This document shows positions 9,197 through 17,797 of a stretch of 64,000 bases of DNA, piece after piece. The notes under the pieces are model-generated. The model was not told the origin of the DNA and ran no database searches. It saw nothing but the letters and a program-made list of their open reading frames with translations. Every line of letters begins with the position of its first letter. The stretch's first letter is position 1. Made by a program: the position numbers and the translations under genes. This DNA comes from Polynucleobacter sp. SHI8 (lineage in GTDB: Bacteria; Pseudomonadota; Gammaproteobacteria; Burkholderiales; Burkholderiaceae), in NCBI RefSeq assembly GCF_027944005.1, contig NZ_AP027204.1, positions 372,001 through 436,000 on the forward strand, in the 5' to 3' direction.

Positions 9197-10033
9197 TCAG
9201 GGATGGGCGCGCATGAATTCGACAAAGCGCTTGGTCAGCAGAGGATAAAATTCCTTCCAAAGCGGAAAAGCAATTAAATCGACATCTTGATCCGTAGTGG
9301 GTAATTGATATAACTCACTACCTGGAATCAATTGATGAGCCGCAATACCATTTTCGCTAGCATGCGTTTTATCATTTCCAGGAACAATTAAGACAGGTAA
9401 ATTAAACTGCGCCAACTCTGCGTTCTCCATGCCCATGACCGGTGATCTTGGCCCCTGTAAAAATTTACTGAGCCAATACTCTTGTTGTGCAATAAAATCT
9501 TTTGGATCAAGAGACATTAGGTAATCCCGATTGCTTGGGTTCAGAGCTAGGCGTTCTTTATACCAATCTGTATGACATACGCCTTCCATACCGTTTTCTT
9601 GAGCAGCTTTGATAAATTGTAAATAATACATATTGGGTAATCTGCCGGCGGCAAAAGCACCACCAGTGACACGCATCAAAAGAAGCCCTTTGACCGCCTC
9701 AGGATGTCTTCTGCGCATCAGCATCGATAAACGTGCACCAGCGGAAGAGCCGCCAAAATAAGCAGGAAGGGCGTTGAGAGATTGCATGAGTTCATAAAGA
9801 TCATCCGCCCAAATTTCTTCCTCGCCATCAGTGCCTTCGAACAGCATTTGCGATGCGCCCGTATTACGACGATCATGCACTAGAACACGAAAGCCTTGTT
9901 CGGCAATTTGCTTTGCAAAAGGAGCCATTTCAGCATGACTATTTCGTCCACCAGAATTAAGGGCTAACCACGGCCCATGATCACCAAATGTTTCATAAAA
10001 TATTTGAACAGAGCGGATACTTGCAAAAGGCAT
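9197..10033 (-). CDS. Alpha/beta hydrolase
   Basis: A 278-residue cytoplasmic alpha/beta hydrolase fold protein. The strand-5 motif RVLVHDRRNTGASQ precedes the nucleophile elbow GSSAG, with Ser at about residue 97; a late acid/His region (IVPGNDKTHASENG) is present. There is no signal peptide. It is the last gene of a - strand run that starts at 13858, and its start lies 11 bp after the stop of the preceding Bug gene. It ends 2 bp from the convergent ModA-like gene. Probably an esterase, lactonase or C-C hydrolase of a carboxylate; substrate unknown. Confidence 0.87.
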   Translation of the reverse strand: MPFASIRSVQIFYETFGDHGPWLALNSGGRNSHAEMAPFAKQIAEQGFRVLVHDRRNTGASQMLFEGTDGEEEIWADDLYELMQSLNALPAYFGGSSAGARLSMLMRRRHPEAVKGLLLMRVTGGAFAAGRLPNMYYLQFIKAAQENGMEGVCHTDWYKERLALNPSNRDYLMSLDPKDFIAQQEYWLSKFLQGPRSPVMGMENAELAQFNLPVLIVPGNDKTHASENGIAAHQLIPGSELYQLPTTDQDVDLIAFPLWKEFYPLLTKRFVEFMRAHP

Positions 10034-10044
10034 AAAAAACTTTC

Positions 10045-11010
10045 TTAATTTTCAATCTTAATATTGGCATCTTTAATCACTTTGCCCCACTTGGTAATTT
10101 CATCTTTCACAAATTGACCAAACTGAGCGGGGTTGTCACTACCGACGTCATATCCATAAGTTGCGGCTTTTTCTTTATAAGTACGCGTGTTCATTACCTT
10201 ATTTAGTTCCGCAAATAAACGCTTTACTACCGCATCAGGAGTGCCTTTCGGAACAAAAATACCGTTCCATCCGGCACCTTCAACACCAGGCAGTCCAGCC
10301 TCTGCAAGAGTTGGTACATCGGGCATGATAGAGATTCTTTTATTTCCAGCAACCCCAAGGGCTTTTAATTTACCTGATTTAATATGCTGCGCAATCACTA
10401 CAGGATTTAAGTATGCCACCATGACATGCCCACCGAGAAGATCAGGCATTTCAGCGCCGATGGCTTTGTAAGGAATCTCTGTCATAGAGATACCAGCTTT
10501 TGATTTTGTTAATTCACCTAAAAGTTGGGTAATGGAACCAGCACCACCAGAAGCATTCGTGATTTTTTTAGGATCGGATTTTGCAAGAGCAATAAATTCT
10601 TTAATATTGTTCACCGGTAATGAAGGATGAACAACCATGACTAAAGGCACGCTCACTACTCGGGTCACAGGAATCAGGGCCTCACCTAATTTACAGCAAT
10701 TATTTTTGAGCAGTAAATCATTCAAAGCATTATTCACATTGCCATGGAGCAAGGTATAACCATCCGCTGGTGCCCTTGCTACTTCATTGGCACCAATCGC
10801 ACTATTCGCTCCTGGCTTATTATCAATAATCACTTGTTGCCCTAATAGATCAGACATCCCTTGGGTAAGATCACGCGCAGCATTATCGACAGCACTTCCT
10901 GGACCGGCTGGCTCGACAATACGAATCATTTTTGAAGGATAAATATCTGCATGCGCCTGAAACATCAATAACAAACTAAGTAGGGTAATTTTTTTAAAGA
11001 AAGATTTCAT
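10045..11010 (-). CDS. Bug family TTT solute-binding protein (divergent member)
   Basis: A 321-residue secreted protein, signal peptide MKSFFKKITLLSLLLMFQAHA. It is one of the more divergent Bugs here: the first ligand loop reads VEPAGPGSAVDNAARD without the usual Gly pair. The helix after PADGYT carries a Cys pair (NNCCKLGE), and the fourth loop is EIPYKAIGAEMPDLLGGHV instead of HVPYKG. These changes suggest a ligand different from the other copies. It lies between two alpha/beta hydrolase genes with 11-14 bp spacers, within the same - strand run. Confidence 0.93.
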   Translation of the reverse strand: MKSFFKKITLLSLLLMFQAHADIYPSKMIRIVEPAGPGSAVDNAARDLTQGMSDLLGQQVIIDNKPGANSAIGANEVARAPADGYTLLHGNVNNALNDLLLKNNCCKLGEALIPVTRVVSVPLVMVVHPSLPVNNIKEFIALAKSDPKKITNASGGAGSITQLLGELTKSKAGISMTEIPYKAIGAEMPDLLGGHVMVAYLNPVVIAQHIKSGKLKALGVAGNKRISIMPDVPTLAEAGLPGVEGAGWNGIFVPKGTPDAVVKRLFAELNKVMNTRTYKEKAATYGYDVGSDNPAQFGQFVKDEITKWGKVIKDANIKIEN

Positions 11011-11024
11011 GGTAAGTCCCTGTT

Positions 11025-11816
11025 TTAAGCCTGAGTTAAAAAGCGATAAAGGATGTCATTAAAGCCACTTGGGTTTTGTAGGTTTGCAATATGAGCAGCA
11101 CCAGGAACAGGACTATACGTCGCACCAGGAATGTGTGCAGTGATTTCACGCATGATATCTTCAGGGCCACCCACTTTGTCCTCTGCACCACCCATGAGCA
11201 TCGTTGGTACTGTGATTTTTCCTAAATCACTTTCTATATTCAAATGAATAAAAGCACTCACAACGCCATGGTATCCGTCGGCACTTGTCCCACGAATCAT
11301 TTGTCGAACTGCGTCTAGTTTTTCAGGATACTGCGTTTTAAAGCTATCAGAAAACCAGCGTTGTGCTGTATTTTCAACAATCGATTCGATACCATCCTTT
11401 TTAACCTGATCTAACAGGCCATGCCACATACTGGCAAAGCCAGGAACCATTTTTGATCTGCAGCAACATGGAACTAATTTGAGGATTCTGTCGGAGTGAT
11501 TAATACCCATAGCTAAACAAATGGATCCACCAAGCCCAAGACCCGTTAAATGACTTTTTTTAATATCTAATTTATCCCACAAAGCGAGTAAATCATCACA
11601 GAGTAATTCAACAGAATAGGCGCCGTGGGTGCTAGATGATTTTCCTTGACCACGCAAGTCATAACGCAGGATATGAAAATCATTTTTTAAGGTATCAATT
11701 TGACCATCCCACATCGAAGTATCGTTCGTAATGCCAGTAACCATGGTGAGCCATGGTTTTGATGCATCACCATCGATTACATAGTGTGTCTGTATGCCAT
11801 TGGTTTCGATCAACAT
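11025..11816 (-). CDS. Alpha/beta hydrolase-fold protein lacking the catalytic serine
   Basis: A 263-residue protein resembling 3-oxoadipate enol-lactonase-type hydrolases (YDLRGQGKS at 52-60). The nucleophile elbow at residues 92-97 is GLGLGG, so the nucleophile position (residue 94, codon GGG at 11537-11535) is Gly rather than Ser. The other triad members look present: Asp in GGAEDKVGG and His in GAAHIANLQ. It starts 1 bp after the upstream amidohydrolase stop and is clearly in the operon. It may be inactive, non-hydrolytic, or the Gly may be a sequencing error. Confidence 0.85.
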   Translation of the reverse strand: MLIETNGIQTHYVIDGDASKPWLTMVTGITNDTSMWDGQIDTLKNDFHILRYDLRGQGKSSSTHGAYSVELLCDDLLALWDKLDIKKSHLTGLGLGGSICLAMGINHSDRILKLVPCCCRSKMVPGFASMWHGLLDQVKKDGIESIVENTAQRWFSDSFKTQYPEKLDAVRQMIRGTSADGYHGVVSAFIHLNIESDLGKITVPTMLMGGAEDKVGGPEDIMREITAHIPGATYSPVPGAAHIANLQNPSGFNDILYRFLTQA

Positions 11817-11817
11817 A

Positions 11818-12867
11818 TTATTTTCCTGAAAAAAGAGTCGTTTTCATTAACTCGTTTGCGTTAGAGCAGCAAACTTGATGGATTTCTTGTGGAGAAAGAC
11901 CGACGGCAAAAACCGAGTTAATTCCTTCACGAATATACATCTCCCCACCTTCCGGATCAAAAGGGCAGTCACTTGCAAATACCACGTGCTCAGTTCCAAA
12001 AAAGTCGAGGCCACAACGCAGTGCGGAAGCAGAACCACCAAGAACCGTATCGCCATAAAACATTTTGAAATAATCAATCGGCGGTTTACTTAAAGATTTC
12101 AGAACATCAGCTTCGCTATTATCTGCACTCCGTGAACCGAGTTGTGCCCACAAGGTTTCAGCACGACCACCAAAAAACGGAATCATGCCACCACAATGAT
12201 GTGTAATCATTTTGAGATTCGGTAATTTTTCAAGTAGACCAGAGAAGACAATACGCGACATGGCAACACTTGTCTCGTAAGGCCAGCCGAGCACTTGCCA
12301 AACTTCGTATCTTGATTTTTCCTCATCCACGTAATCTGGCTTTTTAGCTAAACGGATCGGGTGCATCCAAATCGGCAATTGATGATGATTCGCCATCCGC
12401 TCAAAGATAGGGAAGTAATCTGGATGATCAAGCGCAACACCATTGACACTTGAGAGAACTTGAACGCCACGGGCACCAAAATTCTTAATCGCGTAATCCA
12501 TTTCTTCTAGAGCTGCCTGCGGATTGTTCATTGGCAAAGTCGCAGCAAAGCAGGGGAAAAAATCTGGCCAAGTTTGGCACATCTCATACATACCTTCGTT
12601 TGCAATTCGCGCTAACTTCGGAGATAAATCTCCGTCAACTAACATTTCAGGTGAGGGCACTGCAAGGGTTAAAACTTGTTTGACTTGAGGCCATTTTTTG
12701 AGCATTTCAACACGCGCAGGAATATCCCACAGCAGACGAAGCGAGGACATTCTTTTCAGTAAGCCAGGATCTTTACTGTATTTCTTCAACTCCTCCATAT
12801 AGAGAGGCGGCATTACATGGTTATAGATATCGATAACTGGCTGGGAAGATTGTGTAGGATTTGTCAT
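11818..12867 (-). CDS. Amidohydrolase_2 family protein (ACMSD/resorcylate-decarboxylase-like)
   Basis: A 349-residue TIM-barrel metal-dependent hydrolase or decarboxylase. The first motif is DIYNH (residues 13-17) where ACMSD-type enzymes have DxHxH, so the first metal-binding His is Tyr. MITHHCGG supplies the middle His, and FASDCPFDPEGG supplies the C-terminal Asp. The family includes non-oxidative decarboxylases of aromatic and muconate-semialdehyde acids. It is followed by the serine-less hydrolase after 1 bp and preceded by a Bug gene after 4 bp, so all three should be one transcript. Confidence 0.86.
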   Translation of the reverse strand: MTNPTQSSQPVIDIYNHVMPPLYMEELKKYSKDPGLLKRMSSLRLLWDIPARVEMLKKWPQVKQVLTLAVPSPEMLVDGDLSPKLARIANEGMYEMCQTWPDFFPCFAATLPMNNPQAALEEMDYAIKNFGARGVQVLSSVNGVALDHPDYFPIFERMANHHQLPIWMHPIRLAKKPDYVDEEKSRYEVWQVLGWPYETSVAMSRIVFSGLLEKLPNLKMITHHCGGMIPFFGGRAETLWAQLGSRSADNSEADVLKSLSKPPIDYFKMFYGDTVLGGSASALRCGLDFFGTEHVVFASDCPFDPEGGEMYIREGINSVFAVGLSPQEIHQVCCSNANELMKTTLFSGK

Positions 12868-12871
12868 AGAT

Positions 12872-13858
12872 TTAATTAGCTTGAATATTGGCGTCTTTTA
12901 CTACTTTTTTCCAACGGGCTATGTCGGATTGGATAATGTCTTTGAGTTGATCGCCTGTTGAAAGTCGAACTTGGATACCGAGGTCGTTGAGTTGTTTTTC
13001 AACTTCAGGCAGTTTCATGACAGCGGTATAGTCGTTATAGATTTTATTTTGTATATCTTTTGGAGTACCTGCAGGAACAAGAACCCCGTACCAAGGATAG
13101 AGGTTTTCTAATTCTGGGATTCCTTGTTCAGTAAAAGTAGGGACATCAGGCATGAGGTCTGAGCGCTTAGCACCTGTGACGGCAATCATTTTTAGTTTCC
13201 CAGCCTTAGCAAACGGAATCATCGAGTTAAACGTTGCAAACATCACTTGAACTTGACCACCAATTAAGTCAGTAGTTGCACCAGCGATACCCTTATAGGG
13301 GACGTGAACGATATCAATACCTTTTAAACTCTTTAATAATTCCATCGACAAATGGTGAGGAGTGCCATTACCTGGGGATCCATAATTGAGTTGTCCTGGC
13401 TTACTCTTGATAAGAGCAAGTAAGGAATTAACATCTTTAACTGGTAATGTATTGGTGACAGCTAAGGCGTAGCTCGATGTAGCAAGACGCGCGATAGGAT
13501 CTAAATCCTTGATAGGATCAAAAGGCAATGTTTTATAAACCGCTGGCGTCATCGTCATCGTATCAATTGCCATCAGAATGGTATAGCCATCCGGAGTTGC
13601 CTTAGCAGCATGGTCCGTCCCAATATTGCCACTTGCACCAGCACGATTATCAACAATCACCGGTTGTTTCCATCGTTCACTAAGTTTTGGGCTAATAATG
13701 CGTGAAATCGTATCGCTGCCACTTCCTGAGGTAAATGGCACAACCAGAGTAACCACCTTATTGGGATAGTTTGCTGCGGAAGATTGAGCGAATGATGGAC
13801 TGATTGTAACTGTGCAAAAAACGATTGCACAGAATAATTGATATATTCTTTTTGGCAT
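12872..13858 (-). CDS. Bug family TTT solute-binding protein
   Basis: The ATG at 13858 is preceded by AAGGAGA at ideal spacing and opens a signal peptide (MPKRIYQLFCAIVFC...PSFAQ). The longer frame from 13900 would put 14 polar residues before it, so the protein is taken as 328 residues. Bug loops: VPFTSGSGSDTIS, DNRAGASGNIG, TPDGYT, FDPIKDLDPI and HVPYKGIAGATTDLIGGQV. It is the first gene of the - strand run ending at 9197 and is divergent from the class II aldolase gene at 14009, with a 150 bp shared control region. Confidence 0.95.
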   Translation of the reverse strand: MPKRIYQLFCAIVFCTVTISPSFAQSSAANYPNKVVTLVVPFTSGSGSDTISRIISPKLSERWKQPVIVDNRAGASGNIGTDHAAKATPDGYTILMAIDTMTMTPAVYKTLPFDPIKDLDPIARLATSSYALAVTNTLPVKDVNSLLALIKSKPGQLNYGSPGNGTPHHLSMELLKSLKGIDIVHVPYKGIAGATTDLIGGQVQVMFATFNSMIPFAKAGKLKMIAVTGAKRSDLMPDVPTFTEQGIPELENLYPWYGVLVPAGTPKDIQNKIYNDYTAVMKLPEVEKQLNDLGIQVRLSTGDQLKDIIQSDIARWKKVVKDANIQAN

Positions 13859-14008
13859 AAATGTCTCCTTATTTGATGAGTTTAATCTATTTTGAAACAA
13901 GGGTACTTAGGAATTCTATGAAACAAAAAGAGCTTGAATGTGAATAGAAGTCACAGCCAAAAGTGATATGATGATTCAAAATCAAAAATATTATATGGAG
14001 ATTTATTT

Positions 14009-14728
14009 ATGGCACTTCAAGCAAATCCCGATCTAGTCGAAAAGGTCGCAAAAGCGAATAGAATCCTTTATAAATTAGGCATTTTGGATGGTTTTGGCCA
14101 TATCAGTGCCAGGATGGATAATTCTCCTGACCACTTTTTACTCTCCTGCAACCGTGCGCCAGCGTTAGTTGCTCCTGAAGACATCTTGATTTATGACATG
14201 CAAGGTGAATTAGCGATGGAGACAGACAAACGCTCCTATTTAGAGCGGTATATCCATAGTGAAATTTATCGCCAACGTCCAGATGTGATGTCTGTTGTGC
14301 ACAGTCACTCAGCCAATATCATTCCATTTGGAGTGACGGATGTTGAGCTAAAGCCCATTTATCACATGAGTGGCTTTTTAGGAGGTGGAGTTGCAAGATT
14401 TGAGATTCGAGATGCTGTCGGCGAGGACAATGACTTACTCATTCGAGACAGAAATCTCGGAGAGGCATTAGCAACATCTCTTGGACGTAAGAACTTTGTT
14501 TTAATGCGCGGTCATGGCGCGACAATTGCTGCCCCAACGGTTGAAGTAGCTGTATTTAGAGCCTACTATGCTGAGTCCAATGCCAAATTACAACTCACAT
14601 CCATGTCCTTTAATTCACCGATTACGTTCTTAAATGACAAAGAAGCCCACAATGCCATGAATACCAATGAAGGCCAGATCAAGCGGGCTTGGGATTTGTG
14701 GTGTCAACAAGAAGAAGGCTTAATTTAA
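14009..14728 (+). CDS. Class II aldolase/adducin family protein
   Basis: A 239-residue zinc-dependent aldolase-fold protein; GGAG lies 8 bp before ATG 14009. The metal ligands appear as HSHSANI (two His, about residue 98-100) and HGATIAA in RGHGA, with HSEIYRQRP ahead. Relatives include L-fuculose-phosphate aldolase, 3-oxo-tetronate-4-phosphate decarboxylase and HCOMODA-type decarboxylases of phthalate pathways. The last group fits the neighbouring dihydroxyphthalate-decarboxylase-like gene at 16695. A Bug gene follows after 13 bp. A second aldolase-Bug pairing is found at 21972-23709. Confidence 0.9.
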   Translation: MALQANPDLVEKVAKANRILYKLGILDGFGHISARMDNSPDHFLLSCNRAPALVAPEDILIYDMQGELAMETDKRSYLERYIHSEIYRQRPDVMSVVHSHSANIIPFGVTDVELKPIYHMSGFLGGGVARFEIRDAVGEDNDLLIRDRNLGEALATSLGRKNFVLMRGHGATIAAPTVEVAVFRAYYAESNAKLQLTSMSFNSPITFLNDKEAHNAMNTNEGQIKRAWDLWCQQEEGLI

Positions 14729-14741
14729 AAAGGTTTTTGCC

Positions 14742-15701
14742 ATGAAAAAGATACTATCTATCATTGTTGGTTTATTACTTGTTGCAAACGTCCAAGCGCA
14801 GAGCAACTATCCTAACAAGCCTATTAAATTAATTGTGCCTTATGCCACTGGCGGTGGATCAGATATATTGGCACGACAAATTGGCGTGAAATTACAAAAT
14901 TTATGGGGCCAAGCTATTGTGGTGGATAACCGCCCAGGAGCCTCCGGCAACATAGGTAGCGAAGCAGTCGTTCGCTCACCGAATGATGGTTATACCTTGT
15001 TGTTACAAAATTCAACGATGGTGACCAGTGCCGCTTTAGCCGGTAAGTTAAATTACGACCCTGAAAAAGACCTTACACCAATTATGTTGTTGGGCTTAAC
15101 CCCAATGTCTTTAGCTGCCGCAGAAAAAACAAAGATTAAGAATCTCAAAGATTTGATTGAGTACTCCAAGAAAAATCCTACAGGTATCAATTATGGTTCT
15201 TGTGGAGTAGGGACACCACAGCACTTTATGGTTGAAATCATTAAAGAACAAACTGGCGTAAAGGCCTCACACATCGGTTATAAAGGCTGTGCTCCAGCAG
15301 TTACTGATGTGGTTGGTGGCCAAATAGAATTAGCCATTGTGAGTGCCAACTTAGTATCTCAGTACGTCAAGATTGGGCGACTCAATTCGGTTGGCGTGAC
15401 TACCGCACATCGTTATGCTTTGATGCCGGATAATCCGACATTTAAAGAGCAGGGTATTAAAGATATGGACTTTGCAGTTTGGTATGCCTTAATGGGACCA
15501 GCAAATATGCCAGCAGATATTGTGACTAAAATTCAGAATGAAGTGAACAGGATATTAGATGAGCCTGAAGTGAAGCAAAATTTATCGAATGCAGGTGTTG
15601 AGTCATATCGTGGTAACGGTTCAGATCTTGCTAAATTAATCCGTAACGATTTAGTGAGTTATGCCAAATTAGTCAAATCTGCCAACATTAAAGCCGATTA
15701 A
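14742..15701 (+). CDS. Bug family TTT solute-binding protein
   Basis: A 319-residue secreted protein, signal peptide MKKILSIIVGLLLVANVQA. Ligand loops: VPYATGGGSDILARQ, DNRPGASGNIG, PNDGYT, YDPEKDLTPI. Unusually it has two Cys in the ligand region, YGSCGVGTPQHF (about residue 152) and HIGYKGCAPAVTDVVGGQI (about residue 182). These are close enough in the Bug fold to suggest a possible disulfide. It follows the aldolase gene by 13 bp and is followed by another Bug gene after 15 bp, forming a tandem pair. Confidence 0.95.
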   Translation: MKKILSIIVGLLLVANVQAQSNYPNKPIKLIVPYATGGGSDILARQIGVKLQNLWGQAIVVDNRPGASGNIGSEAVVRSPNDGYTLLLQNSTMVTSAALAGKLNYDPEKDLTPIMLLGLTPMSLAAAEKTKIKNLKDLIEYSKKNPTGINYGSCGVGTPQHFMVEIIKEQTGVKASHIGYKGCAPAVTDVVGGQIELAIVSANLVSQYVKIGRLNSVGVTTAHRYALMPDNPTFKEQGIKDMDFAVWYALMGPANMPADIVTKIQNEVNRILDEPEVKQNLSNAGVESYRGNGSDLAKLIRNDLVSYAKLVKSANIKAD

Positions 15702-15716
15702 TTTAACATCGTACTT

Positions 15717-16676
15717 ATGTTTAAAAAGTTAATCATTGCTGGCGTGATGCTTTGCGTCGGAGTGTCTTCTGTGCAGGCGCAACAGTATCCTGAAAAGCCA
15801 ATACGTCTCATATCTCCAATTCCTCCTGGCGGTGCTCCAGACCTTGTGGCGAGATCTTTAGCTGCAACGTTGACAAAGCAATTAGGACTATCTGTTTTTG
15901 TCGAAAACAAAGTGGGCTCGAACGGCAATATAGCTGCGGATTTTGTTTCACATGCAGTGCCTGATGGCTACACTCTTTTAGTGGGCATGGATAGCTTGTT
16001 TGTCATCAATCCATTTTTGTATAAAAAAGTACCAGATGCGAATAAAGAATTTAAACCAGTAGCAACCTTAGCTGCCAATGAATTTGTATTGGCAATCAAT
16101 CCCAAAGTACCCGCAAACAACCTAAAAGAATTTGTCGACTATGTGAAAAAGACAAAGCCAGCCCCTGCCTATGCATCAGGCGGGAATGGTAGTCAGCATC
16201 ACTTAACGATGGAAATGCTTAAAGCTCGCTCAGGCATCGACTTACTTCATATTCCCTTTAAGGGAGGAGTTGAAGCCACGACTGCTACTATGGGAGGCGA
16301 TAGTGTTGCGATGTTTTCTGGAACATCGAATGCTGGTTTGATCAAATCAGGCAAGTTAAAAGCACTTGCAGTATCTGGGGTGAAAAGATCAAAAGAAATG
16401 CCTGATGTCCCAACCATCGCTGAAACTTATCCTGGCTTTGATAACACGATTTGGATTGGATTATTTGCGTCTAAAGATGTGCCGGATGCGATTGTTCAGA
16501 AACTGCGTACGGAAGTGAATAAAGCCTTGAAAGATCCAGGCATGATCGAAGCTTTAAATAAAGCAGGCGGCATTGAACCCCTTATTACAACTCCTGAAGA
16601 GTTTGCAAACTTGATGAAAAAAGATCAAAACAAATACAGCACAATCATTCGCAGTTTGAATTTACAGTTAGATTAA
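15717..16676 (+). CDS. Bug family TTT solute-binding protein
   Basis: A 319-residue secreted protein (signal MFKKLIIAGVMLCVGVSSVQA) and second member of a tandem Bug pair. It is clearly not a recent duplicate of its neighbour. The first loop is ISPIPPGGAPDLVAR, the YDPxKDF segment is replaced by VPDANKEFKPV, and the fourth loop is HIPFKGGVEATTATMGGDS. It is followed after 18 bp by the phthalate-decarboxylase-like gene. Bug proteins such as TphC are known to bind terephthalate-type aromatic acids, which fits that neighbour but is not proof. Confidence 0.95.
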   Translation: MFKKLIIAGVMLCVGVSSVQAQQYPEKPIRLISPIPPGGAPDLVARSLAATLTKQLGLSVFVENKVGSNGNIAADFVSHAVPDGYTLLVGMDSLFVINPFLYKKVPDANKEFKPVATLAANEFVLAINPKVPANNLKEFVDYVKKTKPAPAYASGGNGSQHHLTMEMLKARSGIDLLHIPFKGGVEATTATMGGDSVAMFSGTSNAGLIKSGKLKALAVSGVKRSKEMPDVPTIAETYPGFDNTIWIGLFASKDVPDAIVQKLRTEVNKALKDPGMIEALNKAGGIEPLITTPEEFANLMKKDQNKYSTIIRSLNLQLD

Positions 16677-16694
16677 TCAGCAAGGAGTTTTACT

Positions 16695-17684
16695 TTGTCC
16701 AATTTACAACTATCAGTCGCCATTGGCGATTACGATCAACTGAGAGATTTCACGAACGGTCGAGTCCGTGCTGAAGGTATTGATATTCATGCGATCAATT
16801 TATCGATTGAAGAAACCTTTTTCCGGTTTATTAAATATCATGAGTTTGATGTATCCGAAGTATCTTTTGCCAAAGCACTTTCTTTAGTTTCGCAAGAGAA
16901 TCCTTGGTTAGTATTGATTCCAGTATTTCCGTCACGAGCATTTCGTCATTCCTCCATTTACGTCAGAAAAAATTCTGGGATTAAAACACCCCAAGACCTA
17001 GCAGGGAAAAAAGTTGGTATTCCTGAGTGGGCTCAAACGGCGTCCATTTATTCACGAGGTTTATTAGCGCATGAATACGGCGTTGATTTGACGAGTATTG
17101 AATGGTTTCAGGCAGGCGTGAATGATCCAGGCAGAAAAGAAAAAGTGACATTACAGTTACCCCACGGGATTCGTTATACCGCAAAGCCAGAAAACTCACT
17201 ATCTCAAATGCTTCTCGATGGACAAATTGATGCAGCCTTAAGTGCAAGGCCACCCAATGCTTTTTTACAGCATGGTGATCAAATTGAGCGCTTGCTGCCG
17301 AACTATCGTGAGTTAGAAATGGCGTATTGGGAAAAGACCAACATTTTTCCGATCATGCACGTCATCGCTATCAAACGTGAAACCTATGAGAAAAACCCTT
17401 GGATTGCCGGGAATTTAATGAATGCCTTTGAAGAGGCAAAAGAAAGATCTTTAGAAAGAGCCTCAGACATTACGGCTTCTTATTACCCAATTCCATGGGT
17501 GCCTGACTATACCCAAATATCTAAAAACATCATGGGCGAGGATTATTGGCCTTATGGTATTGAGGGGAATAGAAGCACTCTAGAAGCGTTTACTCAGTAT
17601 GCCTTTGAGCAAGGAATTACCAAGCGCCATATGAAGCCAGAAGAAATCTTTGTCAAAGAGGTTCTAGAGCGGGTTAAAGTCTAA
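16695..17684 (+). CDS. 4,5-dihydroxyphthalate decarboxylase-like protein (periplasmic-binding-protein fold)
   Basis: A 329-residue protein starting at TTG 16695, 7 bp after AAGGAG; no in-frame ATG fits better. It matches the dihydroxyphthalate-decarboxylase family, which shares the NMT1/solute-binding fold. Family stretches include FTNGRVRAEGIDI, RPPNAF, NIFPIMHVIAIK and YPIPWVPDY near the C-terminus. It has no signal peptide, so it should be cytoplasmic and enzymatic rather than a transport receptor. It closes the aldolase-Bug-Bug run. In phthalate catabolism this step makes protocatechuate, but no phthalate dioxygenase is in the window. Confidence 0.82.
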   Translation: MSNLQLSVAIGDYDQLRDFTNGRVRAEGIDIHAINLSIEETFFRFIKYHEFDVSEVSFAKALSLVSQENPWLVLIPVFPSRAFRHSSIYVRKNSGIKTPQDLAGKKVGIPEWAQTASIYSRGLLAHEYGVDLTSIEWFQAGVNDPGRKEKVTLQLPHGIRYTAKPENSLSQMLLDGQIDAALSARPPNAFLQHGDQIERLLPNYRELEMAYWEKTNIFPIMHVIAIKRETYEKNPWIAGNLMNAFEEAKERSLERASDITASYYPIPWVPDYTQISKNIMGEDYWPYGIEGNRSTLEAFTQYAFEQGITKRHMKPEEIFVKEVLERVKV

Positions 17685-17797
17685 ATTAAAGTACATTGTT
17701 TAAAAACAACATATTGATGAACTAGGTAAAAGCCCTAATAGGTTATTGCTATAAATTGATTATAATTACTGGATAAATTTTTTTAAAGGATATGTAT

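Noticed and set aside
14742..16676. The tandem Bug genes as a recent duplication
   Set aside because: Their ligand loops and central segments differ strongly, so any duplication is old or they came from separate sources.
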